Of a stretch of 60,498 bases of DNA, positions 1-9,036 are shown in pieces (the first letter of the stretch is position 1; the number at the start of each line of letters is the position of its first letter). The stretch spans positions 1 through 60,498 of the forward strand of contig NZ_LAHA01000071.1 in assembly GCF_002608075.1 (NCBI RefSeq). Direction: 5' to 3'. Below the pieces are notes generated by a model, which was given only the letters and a program-made list of their open reading frames with translations, did no database searches and was not told the origin of the DNA. The DNA is from Nostoc linckia z4. Its GTDB lineage: Bacteria > Cyanobacteriota > Cyanobacteriia > Cyanobacteriales > Nostocaceae. The translations under genes and the position numbers were made by a program.

Positions 1-66
1 TTCCCCCTTCCCCTTTCCCCTTTAAAGAGCTAAGTCACGAAAGCGAACTACTAGTGATTAACAGCC

Positions 67-873
67 ATGTCAGAAACCACCCTACCTGCACCTCTAATTG
101 AAATTCCACCCACCCAAGCAGAACTCCCTTATGATGATGGTGTCCCAATGGAAAGCGCACGGCACAAAGTCCAGATAGACTTGCTGATAGATGGCTTAAT
201 CCCTTGGCTTTCACACCGAGAAGATGGATTTGTCGGCGGTAATATGTTTGTCTACTACAGTCTGGCGCAGGTGAGAAACCAAGACTTTAGAGGGCCGGAC
301 TTTTTTGTGGTGTTGGGTGTCCCTCAAGGCGAACGTAAAAGTTGGGTGGTTTGGGAAGAAGGAAAAGCCCCGGATGTTGTCATTGAGTTACTTTCCGAAA
401 GTACAGCCACCACAGACAAAAACGAGAAAAAGCTGATTTATCAAAATCAAATGCGCGTGCCAGAATATTTCTGGTATGACCCATTTAACCCAGATGATTG
501 GGCGGGTTTTTCTATCCAACAAAGAGTTTACCAACCACTGGTGATTAACGATCGCCATCAATTGGTAAGTGAATCCTTAGGGTTAGCCTTGCAGCGTTGG
601 CAAGGAAATTACAAAGGAATTGACGCCACTTGGCTACGCTGGGCAACTTTGGAGGGAGAATTACTGCCAACACCCGAAGAACAAGAACGCCAACGAGCCG
701 AACAAGAACGCCAACGAGCCGAACAAGAACGCCAACGAGCCGAAAAAGCAGAATCCCAATTATTACAAACAGCACGCAACTTACTAGCCACTGGTATGAC
801 AGTGGAACAGGTAGTTAATATCACAGGTTTGGATGCATTGGCGATCGCACCATTACTCCCTACGTCTGACTAG
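67..873 (+). CDS. Uma2-family (DUF820) putative endonuclease with C-terminal coiled coil
   Basis: A 268-residue protein of the Uma2/DUF820 family, a PD-(D/E)XK nuclease-fold family greatly expanded in cyanobacteria; no target is established. Family features seen are the core PDVVIELLSEST around residues 101-112, followed by a Lys-rich helix and VPEYFWYDP near residue 131, which is the usual end of the catalytic fold. Residues about 205-226 are a perfect threefold repeat of EQERQRA, predicting a charged coiled coil; this tail is common in the family. The ATG start at 67 has only a weak upstream purine stretch. It stands alone, with the AAA-like gene converging on it from the right. The biological role is unknown; the family call rests on fold motifs only. 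Confidence 0.88.
   Translation: MSETTLPAPLIEIPPTQAELPYDDGVPMESARHKVQIDLLIDGLIPWLSHREDGFVGGNMFVYYSLAQVRNQDFRGPDFFVVLGVPQGERKSWVVWEEGKAPDVVIELLSESTATTDKNEKKLIYQNQMRVPEYFWYDPFNPDDWAGFSIQQRVYQPLVINDRHQLVSESLGLALQRWQGNYKGIDATWLRWATLEGELLPTPEEQERQRAEQERQRAEQERQRAEKAESQLLQTARNLLATGMTVEQVVNITGLDALAIAPLLPTSD
679..741 (+). repeat. Three perfect 21-bp tandem repeats inside the Uma2 gene
   Basis: The 21-bp unit encoding EQERQRA occurs three times without mismatch (679-699, 700-720, 721-741). Perfect DNA identity suggests recent slippage, so coiled-coil length probably varies between strains. Confidence 0.9.
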
Positions 874-965
874 TGACTGGAGATGAGGGAGCAGGGAAGC
901 AGGGGGGATTAGTTTTTCCCCTGGAGCCTCTTCTGCCCCATGCCCCATGCCCCATGCCCTATTCC

Positions 966-2333
966 CTATTCCCTATTCCCTACTATTTTATGTAAATTTG
1001 CTGATTCACAATACAAACGATACAATTCACAGGAAAATTTAGCGCGATCGCACTCAAGTTTCACCAGCCCAAGACTTTCTAATTTATAAGCAAGCATAGA
1101 TTCTAATTTTATATCTTGTGCAGCAATTAACTTCTTAACCGCAGCAGCTAAGTCTGGCTCCTCCTGGAGTGCTGCTAATAGCCGTCGTAAATGGTCGTTA
1201 TAAATTCCTGATTCTGTGGCTGCTTGTTGTAATAACTGTTTTAAGGTCACTTTTTCCTGAGAAATGTGATACAAAGCTAGGCGCACTAAATAGGGATGTC
1301 CCCCTACCATTGACATCAATTGCTTGGCTTCTTTACCATCTCTCCAATCTAGCCCGTGACGCTGTGCTAAATCCTGTACTTGCTTGATTGTAAACGCAGG
1401 CAACTTTAGCGGTAATCCGATATTAAAGGGCGATTGATTGAGCTTTAAAGGAATATAAATTTCTGTTGAATAAACTACAAGCAGCCGGAGTTTTTGCCAA
1501 TTTTCTGTTTGCTTAGCTTGTTCGTGCCAAGAACGCAACAAAGGTAAAAATTCTTGAGCGATGGCCGGATACTCAAACACCCGATTCACTTCCTTCAATG
1601 CCAAAACTAAGGGACAAGTAAGATGTTTTAGCAAATACCTTTGAAAATAGTTGGTGCAGCTAACTTTGCTGCCGATATCTTCATCCCAATATTCATCAAG
1701 TCTCGATTCTAGCTCTAACTTACTACTGATGTTGGCACAAAACCAACGTAAAAATTTATCCAGGTTGCCAAATACTGTTGAGTCTGCTTGCTGAAAATCC
1801 AAGTTAACACTGCGATAGCCAACGGACGCAGCGTAATTAATAATGCGTAGCATCAGAGAACTTTTCCCCATCTGGCTAGAGCCTTTGATGCGAATAACAC
1901 AACCAGGTTCAGTAATTTCTCTATAAGCAAATTCCTCAATCGGCGGACGAGGGATATAAAAGCGAGAGGATAACATTACTGGGCCGCTGGGAAATTCTAG
2001 GGTAGGAACGGTAATGGTGGCGTGTTTTTCAATCTGTTGCTGTTGCACTTTAGTGAGGGGGCGCACTTCTAAAGTGTGGCGGAAGTTGGCTTTGCTAATT
2101 GGTTGCTCAAAAATTTTACTAAGTAATTGCCACAGCTGCGAAGCCACTTCTCTGATGCTTTGTGCCCCATAGTGAATTTCGGCTGCCATGTGGTTGTAAG
2201 TTTTTCCTTCCCAGGACAAACGCAATACTAATTCTTGTAGAGGTGTTAAAGGTTTTTTTTGGCTGACTGATAGAACTTGCAGCACTTGATCGATATTCAT
2301 TTTCTGGATGTGTAGGTCGCTTTTCACCTTCAT
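966..2333 (-). CDS. AAA-like (STAND-type) ATPase with N-terminal helix-turn-helix-like domain
   Basis: This 455-residue protein looks like the cyanobacterial AAA_35 'AAA-like domain' family. Residues about 12-80 form a helical region with a helix-turn-helix look (LTPLQELVLRLSWEGKTYN), as in the N-terminal domain of vWA-MoxR-associated proteins. The ATPase core starts near residue 120, with the IPRPPIEEFAYREI boundary motif that often precedes these domains and a Walker A GSSQMGKSSL at about 151-160. The C-terminal part is helical, with GGHPYLVRLALYHIS typical of the family. No effector or repeat domain follows, so it may be a stand-alone regulator or signalling ATPase. The ATG at 2333 is used; an in-frame ATG twelve codons in is an alternative. 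Function is not established; involvement in stress or conflict signalling is inference. Confidence 0.8.
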   Translation of the reverse strand: MKVKSDLHIQKMNIDQVLQVLSVSQKKPLTPLQELVLRLSWEGKTYNHMAAEIHYGAQSIREVASQLWQLLSKIFEQPISKANFRHTLEVRPLTKVQQQQIEKHATITVPTLEFPSGPVMLSSRFYIPRPPIEEFAYREITEPGCVIRIKGSSQMGKSSLMLRIINYAASVGYRSVNLDFQQADSTVFGNLDKFLRWFCANISSKLELESRLDEYWDEDIGSKVSCTNYFQRYLLKHLTCPLVLALKEVNRVFEYPAIAQEFLPLLRSWHEQAKQTENWQKLRLLVVYSTEIYIPLKLNQSPFNIGLPLKLPAFTIKQVQDLAQRHGLDWRDGKEAKQLMSMVGGHPYLVRLALYHISQEKVTLKQLLQQAATESGIYNDHLRRLLAALQEEPDLAAAVKKLIAAQDIKLESMLAYKLESLGLVKLECDRAKFSCELYRLYCESANLHKIVGNRE

Positions 2334-2934
2334 TGAGATCTAGGCAACTCCAACAACCCAAAATGTAGTCAATGTTCGGCTATGTTCTGGAGTTAACAGT
2401 AGTATATTTTTTAAAAAACCTACAAAGCAAGTATTTACATTTATTTTGTTGTGTGGTAACCTACAATTGCTTAATATATAGCAATTAACTTGATTTTAAC
2501 AATTAGCTTTCAAGTTAACAAACAAAATTATGTTAGTTTTTATACTAAAAAATAATTTTGTTTATACAGTTATAAGATACAAAATGTAGGTAATTTTTGT
2601 ACCTCGAAGCATATCTTGACGGAAATTAAACAACAATTTTCTCTTTACTTAATTTCTGGTTTCATTCAAAAATACTTTTAATACAAAATAACTAGTAACC
2701 AAATATCCAGATATTCTACTTTGCTTGTCGCAAAACATATCTAATTTGAATGAATTTAATAATTGCAGACATGAAATATTTTCATCATGTCTAGCGACAG
2801 CAAGACTTATTAACATAAATAAAATTAATAAAAATGGATTAAATTTTAAAAGATTGACAAAATAAAATTATATGAAATAATTAACATCTGTCCATTTGGA
2901 TGTTGTGGAAAATTATTTAAATGTATGCTCAAAA
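2334..2934. other. AT-rich intergenic region between divergent genes
   Basis: About 600 bases without a convincing gene, very AT-rich. It must hold the promoters of the AAA-like gene (leftward) and the MscS gene (rightward). A small inverted repeat (AGACATGA at 2767-2774 and TCATGTCT at 2785-2792) could be a hairpin or operator. Nothing else was recognised. Confidence 0.6.
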
Positions 2935-4518
2935 ATGAACATATTAATTATTGTTGCTGAAGTTATCCTGATAATCTTTGTTTTCTTACTCATTAACTGG
3001 CTTGTAGGTAAAGCATTCAAGCTGTTTTTTAAATCCTCTATATTTAGAAATGACGATCGGAGTATCAAAACCCTACGACGCAACATTACAGGGTTACTTT
3101 TACTTACTTGTTTGGTATTGTCGATTTTAATTGTTGGTGGCAATGGTTATTTAATTTATCGTGGTGAAAATCTACAAGAATACACGCTCAACATAATTCG
3201 CCGTATTCCCTTAGAATTTTGGATAGATCTAGGAATTGGTATAGCCAAAAGCGCCGCCCTATTGATTGTAGTGGCGATCGCAGTGAAATTCGTCAATTAT
3301 TCCTTGAAGATCGCTAACATTAGCGCCAAGAATTTAGAAAGAAGTACTGCTGATGATGAAAGTATTGATGCTTTCTTCAAGGCCCTCAATCAAAGAGTCA
3401 CTGGTGGAATTTGGTTGTGGGCTGCTATTTTGTGTGCGGAATTTCTGAAATTACCACCAGTAGTTTCCCAATATCTCTACATTGCACTGCGGATTTATTT
3501 AATTATCGCCGTGGGTTTGCTGATACTTAAAGCAGTAGCGGTGGTAGTTGATAGTCTAGATGCTTTGAGTCTTAGATACTCTAGCCCTGATAACCTCCTG
3601 AGGTTTTACGATCGCCTCCGACATCTGATACCCTTTTTAAAGCGATGTTTAGAATTTGTAATTTATGTCTGCATGGCGACATTGGTAATTCAACAAGTGC
3701 AGTTAATTGCCAACGTCGCAGTTTTTGGCCCGCGAATCATCAAAATCATCGCCATCATCTTTATTAGTCGTGTATTGTTTGAGGTCGTCTACTTATTTGT
3801 TGAAGAGGTACTGTTTAAAAACCAGAATCTCAGTGAAATTCAAATAAGTAGGCGTCTGACTCTCGTTCCTCTGTTTCGTAGTTTCTTACAATACTTTATT
3901 TATTTCGGTGCCATTGTTTCCATTCTTTATATCTTGGACATCGATCCTACTCCCATACTTGCAGGTGCAGGTATTGTGGGTATAGCTGTGGGTTTAGGGG
4001 CACAAACACTAATTAACGATATTGTCTGCGGCTTCTTTATTCTGTTTGAAAATTACTACTTAGTGGGAGACTATATTGAGGCCGGAAAATCTGAAGAGAG
4101 AATCGTTGAAGGTATTGTGGAAGCAATTGAACTGAGAACTACCCGTGTCAGACACCCCAACGGTCAATTACAGATTATTCAAAATGGCAATATTGGGTCA
4201 ATTACTAATTACTCCAAACAGTACATCTATGCAGTAGTAGAAGTTGGCCTTCCCTATGATTCCAACTTAACTCATGTCTATAAAGTAATTGAGGAGGTAG
4301 GACAGCAGTTAAAAGCAGATTATCCAGATGTACTCGAAGCTACACAAGTGGATGGCATCGAAAGCCTTGGAGAGTCTAACTTGTTGTTGCGGACATTGAC
4401 GAAAGTCAAGCCAGGAAAACATCTGCAAATCCAGCGTATTCTCCGCAAGATTTTTACAGATACTCTATTGAGCGAAGGAATTGTGATTCCCAGTGGTGTT
4501 GCAAGTACAGAAGATTAA
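2935..4518 (+). CDS. MscS-family mechanosensitive ion channel (first of two)
   Basis: A multi-pass membrane protein of about 527 residues. The C-terminal half carries the MscS pore and beta domain: the last membrane helix has the Gly/Ala-rich run GAGIVGIAVGLGAQTLINDI typical of the TM3 pore helix, followed by the cytoplasmic beta domain (GDYIEAG, TTRVRHPNGQLQIIQNG). Several N-terminal hydrophobic segments make it longer than E. coli MscS (286 residues), as in the larger YnaI/YbdG-type channels. The open frame extends to a TTG at 2896, but the ATG at 2935 immediately precedes the first membrane helix and is preferred; neither has a strong ribosome-binding site. A second MscS-like gene follows about 120 bases downstream on the same strand, so the two may be co-transcribed. 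Expected role: release of solutes on hypo-osmotic shock. Confidence 0.9.
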   Translation: MNILIIVAEVILIIFVFLLINWLVGKAFKLFFKSSIFRNDDRSIKTLRRNITGLLLLTCLVLSILIVGGNGYLIYRGENLQEYTLNIIRRIPLEFWIDLGIGIAKSAALLIVVAIAVKFVNYSLKIANISAKNLERSTADDESIDAFFKALNQRVTGGIWLWAAILCAEFLKLPPVVSQYLYIALRIYLIIAVGLLILKAVAVVVDSLDALSLRYSSPDNLLRFYDRLRHLIPFLKRCLEFVIYVCMATLVIQQVQLIANVAVFGPRIIKIIAIIFISRVLFEVVYLFVEEVLFKNQNLSEIQISRRLTLVPLFRSFLQYFIYFGAIVSILYILDIDPTPILAGAGIVGIAVGLGAQTLINDIVCGFFILFENYYLVGDYIEAGKSEERIVEGIVEAIELRTTRVRHPNGQLQIIQNGNIGSITNYSKQYIYAVVEVGLPYDSNLTHVYKVIEEVGQQLKADYPDVLEATQVDGIESLGESNLLLRTLTKVKPGKHLQIQRILRKIFTDTLLSEGIVIPSGVASTED

Positions 4519-4640
4519 TTTACCAATAATTCCAGAGTCATTTAATTTTAGATTTTACATTGCAGGAAAAATCCCAAATTTCAATCATCCTTTAACAACA
4601 ACAAACTTTCAAATTACTGAAGATTTGAGGTAAACACCAA

Positions 4641-6296
4641 ATGATTTATACCCTCATTGCCCAAGCGGCAGAATCTACATCAAAAACCCCGATACCACCA
4701 GCACCCCCCACTATGCCAACAGCAACACAAATCAATGCTTTTTTATATACATTTGCGGCATCTGTAATTGTTTTTTTTGTCATCTATGTATTAATCTTTT
4801 ATATACTACGATCCTTTTTTAGGCGTACAGAACAAGATACAGCCCTGCTCATTCTTGCGATTTCACAAACTCCATCCATCGCAATTTTTATATTTGCTAG
4901 TCTCAAGGTTTCTCTATTCCAATTAGGTTCAGGAGGAATTATAGATTGGATTGACCGAGGACTCACAGCTTTGCTAATTGCTGCTTTTACTTACTTAGTA
5001 ACTGTATTTTTTACAGAAGCAGCAGTTTCCTATTTAAAAGACTACGCCCGCAAAACTGAAGCTGTCTGGGATGATGTATTAATTCCACTACTGCAAAACT
5101 TTATTCCAGTAATCACATACATAATTGGCATCTCTCTGTTTTTCAGCACCCTTGGAGTAGATTTAAGTGGCATTGGTTTAGCAATAGGTAGTATTACCGT
5201 AGTTTTGGGATTGGCAATCAAAGATATTTTAAGCGATTTTTTCAGCGGGTTGGTATTGTTAGTTGATACACCATTTAAATTTGGAGATGTTATCTCCATG
5301 CCAGATGGGTCAATTGCAATTATCAAACAAATTGGTATCCGAGTGACCAAACTATATTTGATTAACGAGCATTGCGAGGTTTATGTACCAAACACATCAT
5401 TGGGTAATCAAAATATAGTCAATCTCAGTCGCCCTACAACCCACTATGCTTATACAATCAAAGTCTCAGTCAGAGTTGATGCCGATGCAGTAATAGCAAC
5501 AAAAATTTTGCAAGAAATCATCATTGGGCATCCAGATACTTTAGGTGACATTGATGAAAAACTGCAATATTTAGATAGTTTCGCAGCATTAAGAGAAGCA
5601 GAGGGTGATAAACTCTCCAAAAAAGAAGCAGGACGGCTGCGTTTATTAATTGAGAAAGATGTTAACGAACAACTGCAAACCCTTGAGCAAGCATTTGAAT
5701 ATTTTGCCTTGGAAATTAAACAATTAGAAAAGGGAGGCTTAAATTCAGAAGAATTGAGAAGTATCCAGAAAAACTATCTAGAAATATTGAACATTGTCGG
5801 TCTGGCTGTGATTACAGAACGTAAAGGAAAACGAGTGCGATCGCGCCTAGAAGAACAACAACTGGCTGGAAAACCAACTTTGATTAGTTTGATTCGCAAA
5901 TGGTATCAAACTTGGCTTCAAGACCCTGATTTAGTCTTTGAAGACCAAAGTATTTTACCTGAAGAATGGGAACAAAAAATTGAACTTTTGAAAATCAAAC
6001 TCAATAAGATTTTTCAAAAAATTTCCAATCCTGGAGTAGATGAAACTAGATTAGATGACTACTCATTAAAATTTGTTGAATGGTTACATGATAGTTTTAA
6101 AGAATCTAATACCGCTTGGAAAGAGCCACAAGTTCAACTAACTGATATCCAAGGCGCTGGTATGCAATTTTCTGTGAGATTCTACGTTGATAATATTCAA
6201 TTAGAACACTGGCGGCGTGGTAACCGCGTCCAAAATGAGGTGCGCCGAGAAATGGTACGGCGTTTAAGACAAGCTTATATTTACACACTAGGATGA
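4641..6296 (+). CDS. MscS-family mechanosensitive ion channel (second of two) with long C-terminal tail
   Basis: A 551-residue protein. After a short N-terminal stretch rich in Pro, Thr and Ala come about five membrane helices. The pore region (GVDLSGIGLAIGSITVVLGL then IKDILSDFFSG) and beta domain (DTPFKFGDVISMPDG, VYVPNTSLGNQNIVNLSRPT) are MscS-like. The cytoplasmic part is unusual: about 200 charged, helical residues (roughly 300-500) lie between the beta domain and the final VRFYVDNIQLEHWRRGNRVQ segment that matches the normal MscS C-terminal alpha/beta domain. This insert may be a sensor or coiled-coil module. The ATG at 4641 follows GAGG at 4627-4630. Its tandem position after another MscS gene suggests a paired osmotic system; the two are too different to be a recent duplication. 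Confidence 0.88.
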   Translation: MIYTLIAQAAESTSKTPIPPAPPTMPTATQINAFLYTFAASVIVFFVIYVLIFYILRSFFRRTEQDTALLILAISQTPSIAIFIFASLKVSLFQLGSGGIIDWIDRGLTALLIAAFTYLVTVFFTEAAVSYLKDYARKTEAVWDDVLIPLLQNFIPVITYIIGISLFFSTLGVDLSGIGLAIGSITVVLGLAIKDILSDFFSGLVLLVDTPFKFGDVISMPDGSIAIIKQIGIRVTKLYLINEHCEVYVPNTSLGNQNIVNLSRPTTHYAYTIKVSVRVDADAVIATKILQEIIIGHPDTLGDIDEKLQYLDSFAALREAEGDKLSKKEAGRLRLLIEKDVNEQLQTLEQAFEYFALEIKQLEKGGLNSEELRSIQKNYLEILNIVGLAVITERKGKRVRSRLEEQQLAGKPTLISLIRKWYQTWLQDPDLVFEDQSILPEEWEQKIELLKIKLNKIFQKISNPGVDETRLDDYSLKFVEWLHDSFKESNTAWKEPQVQLTDIQGAGMQFSVRFYVDNIQLEHWRRGNRVQNEVRREMVRRLRQAYIYTLG

Positions 6297-6333
6297 TGAA
6301 ATCTAGTAGTTCGCCAATTTCACTTGGCTCTTT

Positions 6334-6411
6334 AAAGGGGAAAGGGAAAAGGGTAAAGGGGAAGGGGGAAAAAATCAAAACCTTTTCCCTTTACCCCTTA
6401 CCCTTTACCCT
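6334..6411. repeat. Purine/pyrimidine inverted repeat (GGGAAAAGG / CCTTTTCCC type)
   Basis: A run of G- and A-rich sequence is followed after a few bases by its C- and T-rich near complement, giving a potential long hairpin downstream of the second MscS gene. Related copies lie at 43532-43604 and 57791-57863, so this is a dispersed repeat and not a simple terminator. Confidence 0.7.
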
Positions 6412-6529
6412 CCAAAGTTGACTTGCCAGACTACTAGGTGTACACAGACCCAATTTCAGATTTATCCCACACCTTCGTTTGAAATTTTTGTTCTGTTTTA
6501 GGTCATTTCATTAAAAATCAGTGGTAAAC

Positions 6530-6581
6530 TCGCTGGCTAAAGCAAGGGAGACGAATTCCTCACTCTAGCCAGCGATTTTTT
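6530..6581 (+). terminator. Strong hairpin with T-run upstream of the first devB
   Basis: TCGCTGGCTA (6530-6539) and TAGCCAGCGA (6566-6575) form a perfect 10-bp stem with a 26-base loop, followed by a run of T. It has the form of a Rho-independent terminator, but it lies over 230 bases after the MscS stop and 160 bases before devB. It may end a small untranslated RNA or a long 3' end; the large unpaired loop contains ATTCCTCACTC. Confidence 0.6.
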
Positions 6582-6739
6582 TGTTTTCAGTATATTCCTG
6601 TAGCAAATAATTTGCAGTAACAGTATTTAAAGCATATATTAGAAAGATAAAATTTTTACTAAAAGTTTTGTTTTTATCTACCGATAAACAGGAGATAAAA
6701 GCATATATATCTACCATTAAAACCCAAATAGTAGGAATT

Positions 6740-7825
6740 ATGACGCCTTTTTTTATCGCCGATCGCAATCGCAAATATACTAATTTTACAGCAAAAATAA
6801 TTACAATTTTAATTAGTATAATTACTATCATTGGGTTGATAACATATCGAATCAAAGAGACGAATGAAACAACCAAACCCCAGCCAGAAGTTGTAAATCC
6901 GGCGATGGTAGCGGTGACGGCTTTGGGGCGTATAGAACCGGAAGGAGAAGTAATTCAAGTATTTCCACCTGCTTCAACGGAATCAGCTCGCATCCAACAA
7001 CTATGGGTGAAGCAAGGCGATTGGGTGAAGGCTGGACAAGCGCTAGCAATGTTAGATAATTACCCTCGTCGTCTGGCGGCTGTGAAAACGGCACAAGAAG
7101 ATGTGAAAGTAGCTCAGGCACAGTTGATGCAGGTACAAGCAGGGGCAAAGCAGGGAGATTTACAAGCCCAGCAAGCGGAAATTGCTCGTCTGGTAGCAGA
7201 ATTGCAAAATGCCCAAGTAGAAGAATCACGATATCGCAGTTTGTACGCACAAGGAGCGATTTCAGCTTCCCAATACGATCGCCAGCGCTTGCAAATGCAA
7301 GCAGCACAACGTCAGGTAAATCAAGCTCGTGCTTCGTTCAATAGTTTAGCGGAAGTGCGTCCGGTAGATGTGCAGTTGTATCAAGCACAAATCAGACAAG
7401 CAAGAGCAAAGGTAGTGCAAGCTCAAGCTGAATTAGACTTAAGCGTGGTGCGATCGCCCCGTTCTGGACAAATTCTCAAGGTACATACATTTCCCGGTGA
7501 AATGGTCGGGAGTCAAGGGATTCTGAATTTAGGCAATACGACGCAAATGGTAGTAGTTGCAGAAATTTATGAAACGGATATCCACAAAGTACGTTTTGGG
7601 CAAATAGCAACAATTACCAGTCCCAGTCTCAGTCAACCACTCTCTGGAACAATTTCCCAATTGGGTTTAGAAATTAGTAAACCAAATGTATCTGATATAA
7701 ATTCCTCAACGAATATCGATACTCGTGTGATGGAAGTGAGAATTCGCTTAAATCCAGAAAGCAGCCGTATTGTAGCAGCAATGACGAATCTTAATGTTGA
7801 TGTATCCATAGGTCTTGAACAATGA
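6740..7825 (+). CDS. devB: DevB/HlyD-type membrane fusion protein of an ABC exporter
   Basis: Periplasmic adaptor of a DevBCA-type exporter; such proteins link the inner-membrane ABC transporter to a TolC-like outer-membrane channel. Seen: one N-terminal membrane helix (about residues 17-33), then VTALGRIEPEGEVIQVFPP, the lipoyl half-motif with LWVKQGDWVKAGQALAMLDN, an Ala/Gln-rich coiled coil (about 110-240), the second lipoyl half (VVRSPRSGQILKVHTFPGEMV) and the beta-barrel part (VVAEIYETDIHKVRFGQ). The ATG at 6740 with AGGA just upstream (6733-6736) is preferred over a TTG at 6668, giving 361 residues. It overlaps devC by four bases (ATGA), so translation is coupled. In Anabaena, DevBCA exports heterocyst glycolipids, but several paralogous exporters exist per genome; the cargo here is unknown. 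Confidence 0.93.
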   Translation: MTPFFIADRNRKYTNFTAKIITILISIITIIGLITYRIKETNETTKPQPEVVNPAMVAVTALGRIEPEGEVIQVFPPASTESARIQQLWVKQGDWVKAGQALAMLDNYPRRLAAVKTAQEDVKVAQAQLMQVQAGAKQGDLQAQQAEIARLVAELQNAQVEESRYRSLYAQGAISASQYDRQRLQMQAAQRQVNQARASFNSLAEVRPVDVQLYQAQIRQARAKVVQAQAELDLSVVRSPRSGQILKVHTFPGEMVGSQGILNLGNTTQMVVVAEIYETDIHKVRFGQIATITSPSLSQPLSGTISQLGLEISKPNVSDINSSTNIDTRVMEVRIRLNPESSRIVAAMTNLNVDVSIGLEQ

Positions 7826-9030
7826 TTCGCCCTTTCATCAATGAACTTCAAAAAATACCCATTGCTTGGTTGCAATTGAGATATCAACGGAATCAAACAA
7901 TTGCAGGTATTGTGGGAATACTTTGCATTACATTTCTGATTTTTATGCAATTGGGATTGAGAAATGCCTTTTTAGAGGGAGCATTACAGTTAACTTTAAA
8001 TTTGAATGCAGATATTGTTTTAGTTAGCTCTCTTTCTTCCACTGTACTGCAACCGGTAAGTTTTTCTTCAAGACCTTTATATCAAGCATTAGCACTCAAA
8101 AACGTTGAATTTGTTGCACCATTTTATATTAATTCAACTCAATGGTATGACAGAAATCAGCATGTTTATCGCATTAGAGTCAATGTTATAGGCATACCTA
8201 CAAATGTACAAATACTAAACCTACCAGGAGTTAAAGAAAATCTAGAAAAACTCAATAAACAGAAATTTGTTTTATTCGATCGCAACGCGAGAAATGAATT
8301 CAATCCCATCATTGAGGAATTCACAATAAAAGGTGAATCATCGGCAGAAATTTTAGCAGGAACCACTAGCTCATTGCAGAAACTCAGAGTTGTTGGACTA
8401 TTTGAATTAGGAGTGAATAATGCTTATGATGCAACTTTTTTGATGAATCCTGGAACTTTTAGTGAATTATTCGGACGTGATTTGAAAAAAATAGATATTG
8501 GTTTAATTAAATTCAATTCTGGTTTTAATTCAGATATTGAAATAGAACAGAATGTGCAAAAATTAAAAACTTATCTTCCAGCGAATATTAATGTATTCTC
8601 CAAAAACGAATTAATTAAAAGAGAAAAAATATTTCACGAAAATAATTCACCGATGGGGTTTATATTTAGATTTATTTTAATTATGGCTGTAGTTATCAGT
8701 ATTTTTATTTTATATCAAATACTTTATGTAAAAGTTACACATAATCTTGCTAATTACGCTACTCTCAAAGCTCTGGGTTTCAGTCAGAAATCTATCGTTT
8801 TCGTAGTTTTTCAAGAGGCAATAATTTTAGTAATTGCAGGATATATTCCTGGTGTAATCGTATCTTATATAGCTTATGATTACCTAATTAGAGTCACAAA
8901 AATATTTATCAAAATGACTATAGAAACAGCATTATCAGTTTTAGTATTAGTCTGCATAATTTGTTTAATATCAGCAGCACTGTCTTTATTAAAGGTGAAA
9001 GATGCAGACCCAGTAGATGTTTTTAAATAA
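7822..9030 (+). CDS. devC: DevC-type ABC exporter permease
   Basis: A 402-residue FtsX/MacB-type permease. It has one N-terminal membrane helix (IAGIVGILCITFLIFMQLGL), a large extracytoplasmic domain (about residues 50-270) and three C-terminal helices ending in SLLKVKDADPVDVFK, the usual DevC end. The motif ITFLIFMQLGLRNAFLEGA near the start is characteristic of the DevC family. It lies between devB (4-base overlap) and devA (6-base gap) in a clear three-gene operon. The expected partner is an outer-membrane TolC homologue (HgdD in Anabaena), which is not in the window. The codon mix is richer in A and T than in devB, but there is no frame disruption. Confidence 0.93.
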   Translation: MIRPFINELQKIPIAWLQLRYQRNQTIAGIVGILCITFLIFMQLGLRNAFLEGALQLTLNLNADIVLVSSLSSTVLQPVSFSSRPLYQALALKNVEFVAPFYINSTQWYDRNQHVYRIRVNVIGIPTNVQILNLPGVKENLEKLNKQKFVLFDRNARNEFNPIIEEFTIKGESSAEILAGTTSSLQKLRVVGLFELGVNNAYDATFLMNPGTFSELFGRDLKKIDIGLIKFNSGFNSDIEIEQNVQKLKTYLPANINVFSKNELIKREKIFHENNSPMGFIFRFILIMAVVISIFILYQILYVKVTHNLANYATLKALGFSQKSIVFVVFQEAIILVIAGYIPGVIVSYIAYDYLIRVTKIFIKMTIETALSVLVLVCIICLISAALSLLKVKDADPVDVFK

Positions 9031-9036
9031 ATTATT

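Noticed and set aside
545..775. Repetitive minus-strand frame rich in LVGVLVR inside the Uma2 gene
   Set aside because: It is only the reverse reading of the 21-bp tandem repeats that encode the coiled coil.
6555..6567. Possible Yfr1 small RNA because of ATTCCTCACTC
   Set aside because: The conserved Yfr1 core is ACTCCTCACAC between two stems; here the word differs and lies within one loop, and the gene context (trxA/guaB in other cyanobacteria) is absent.
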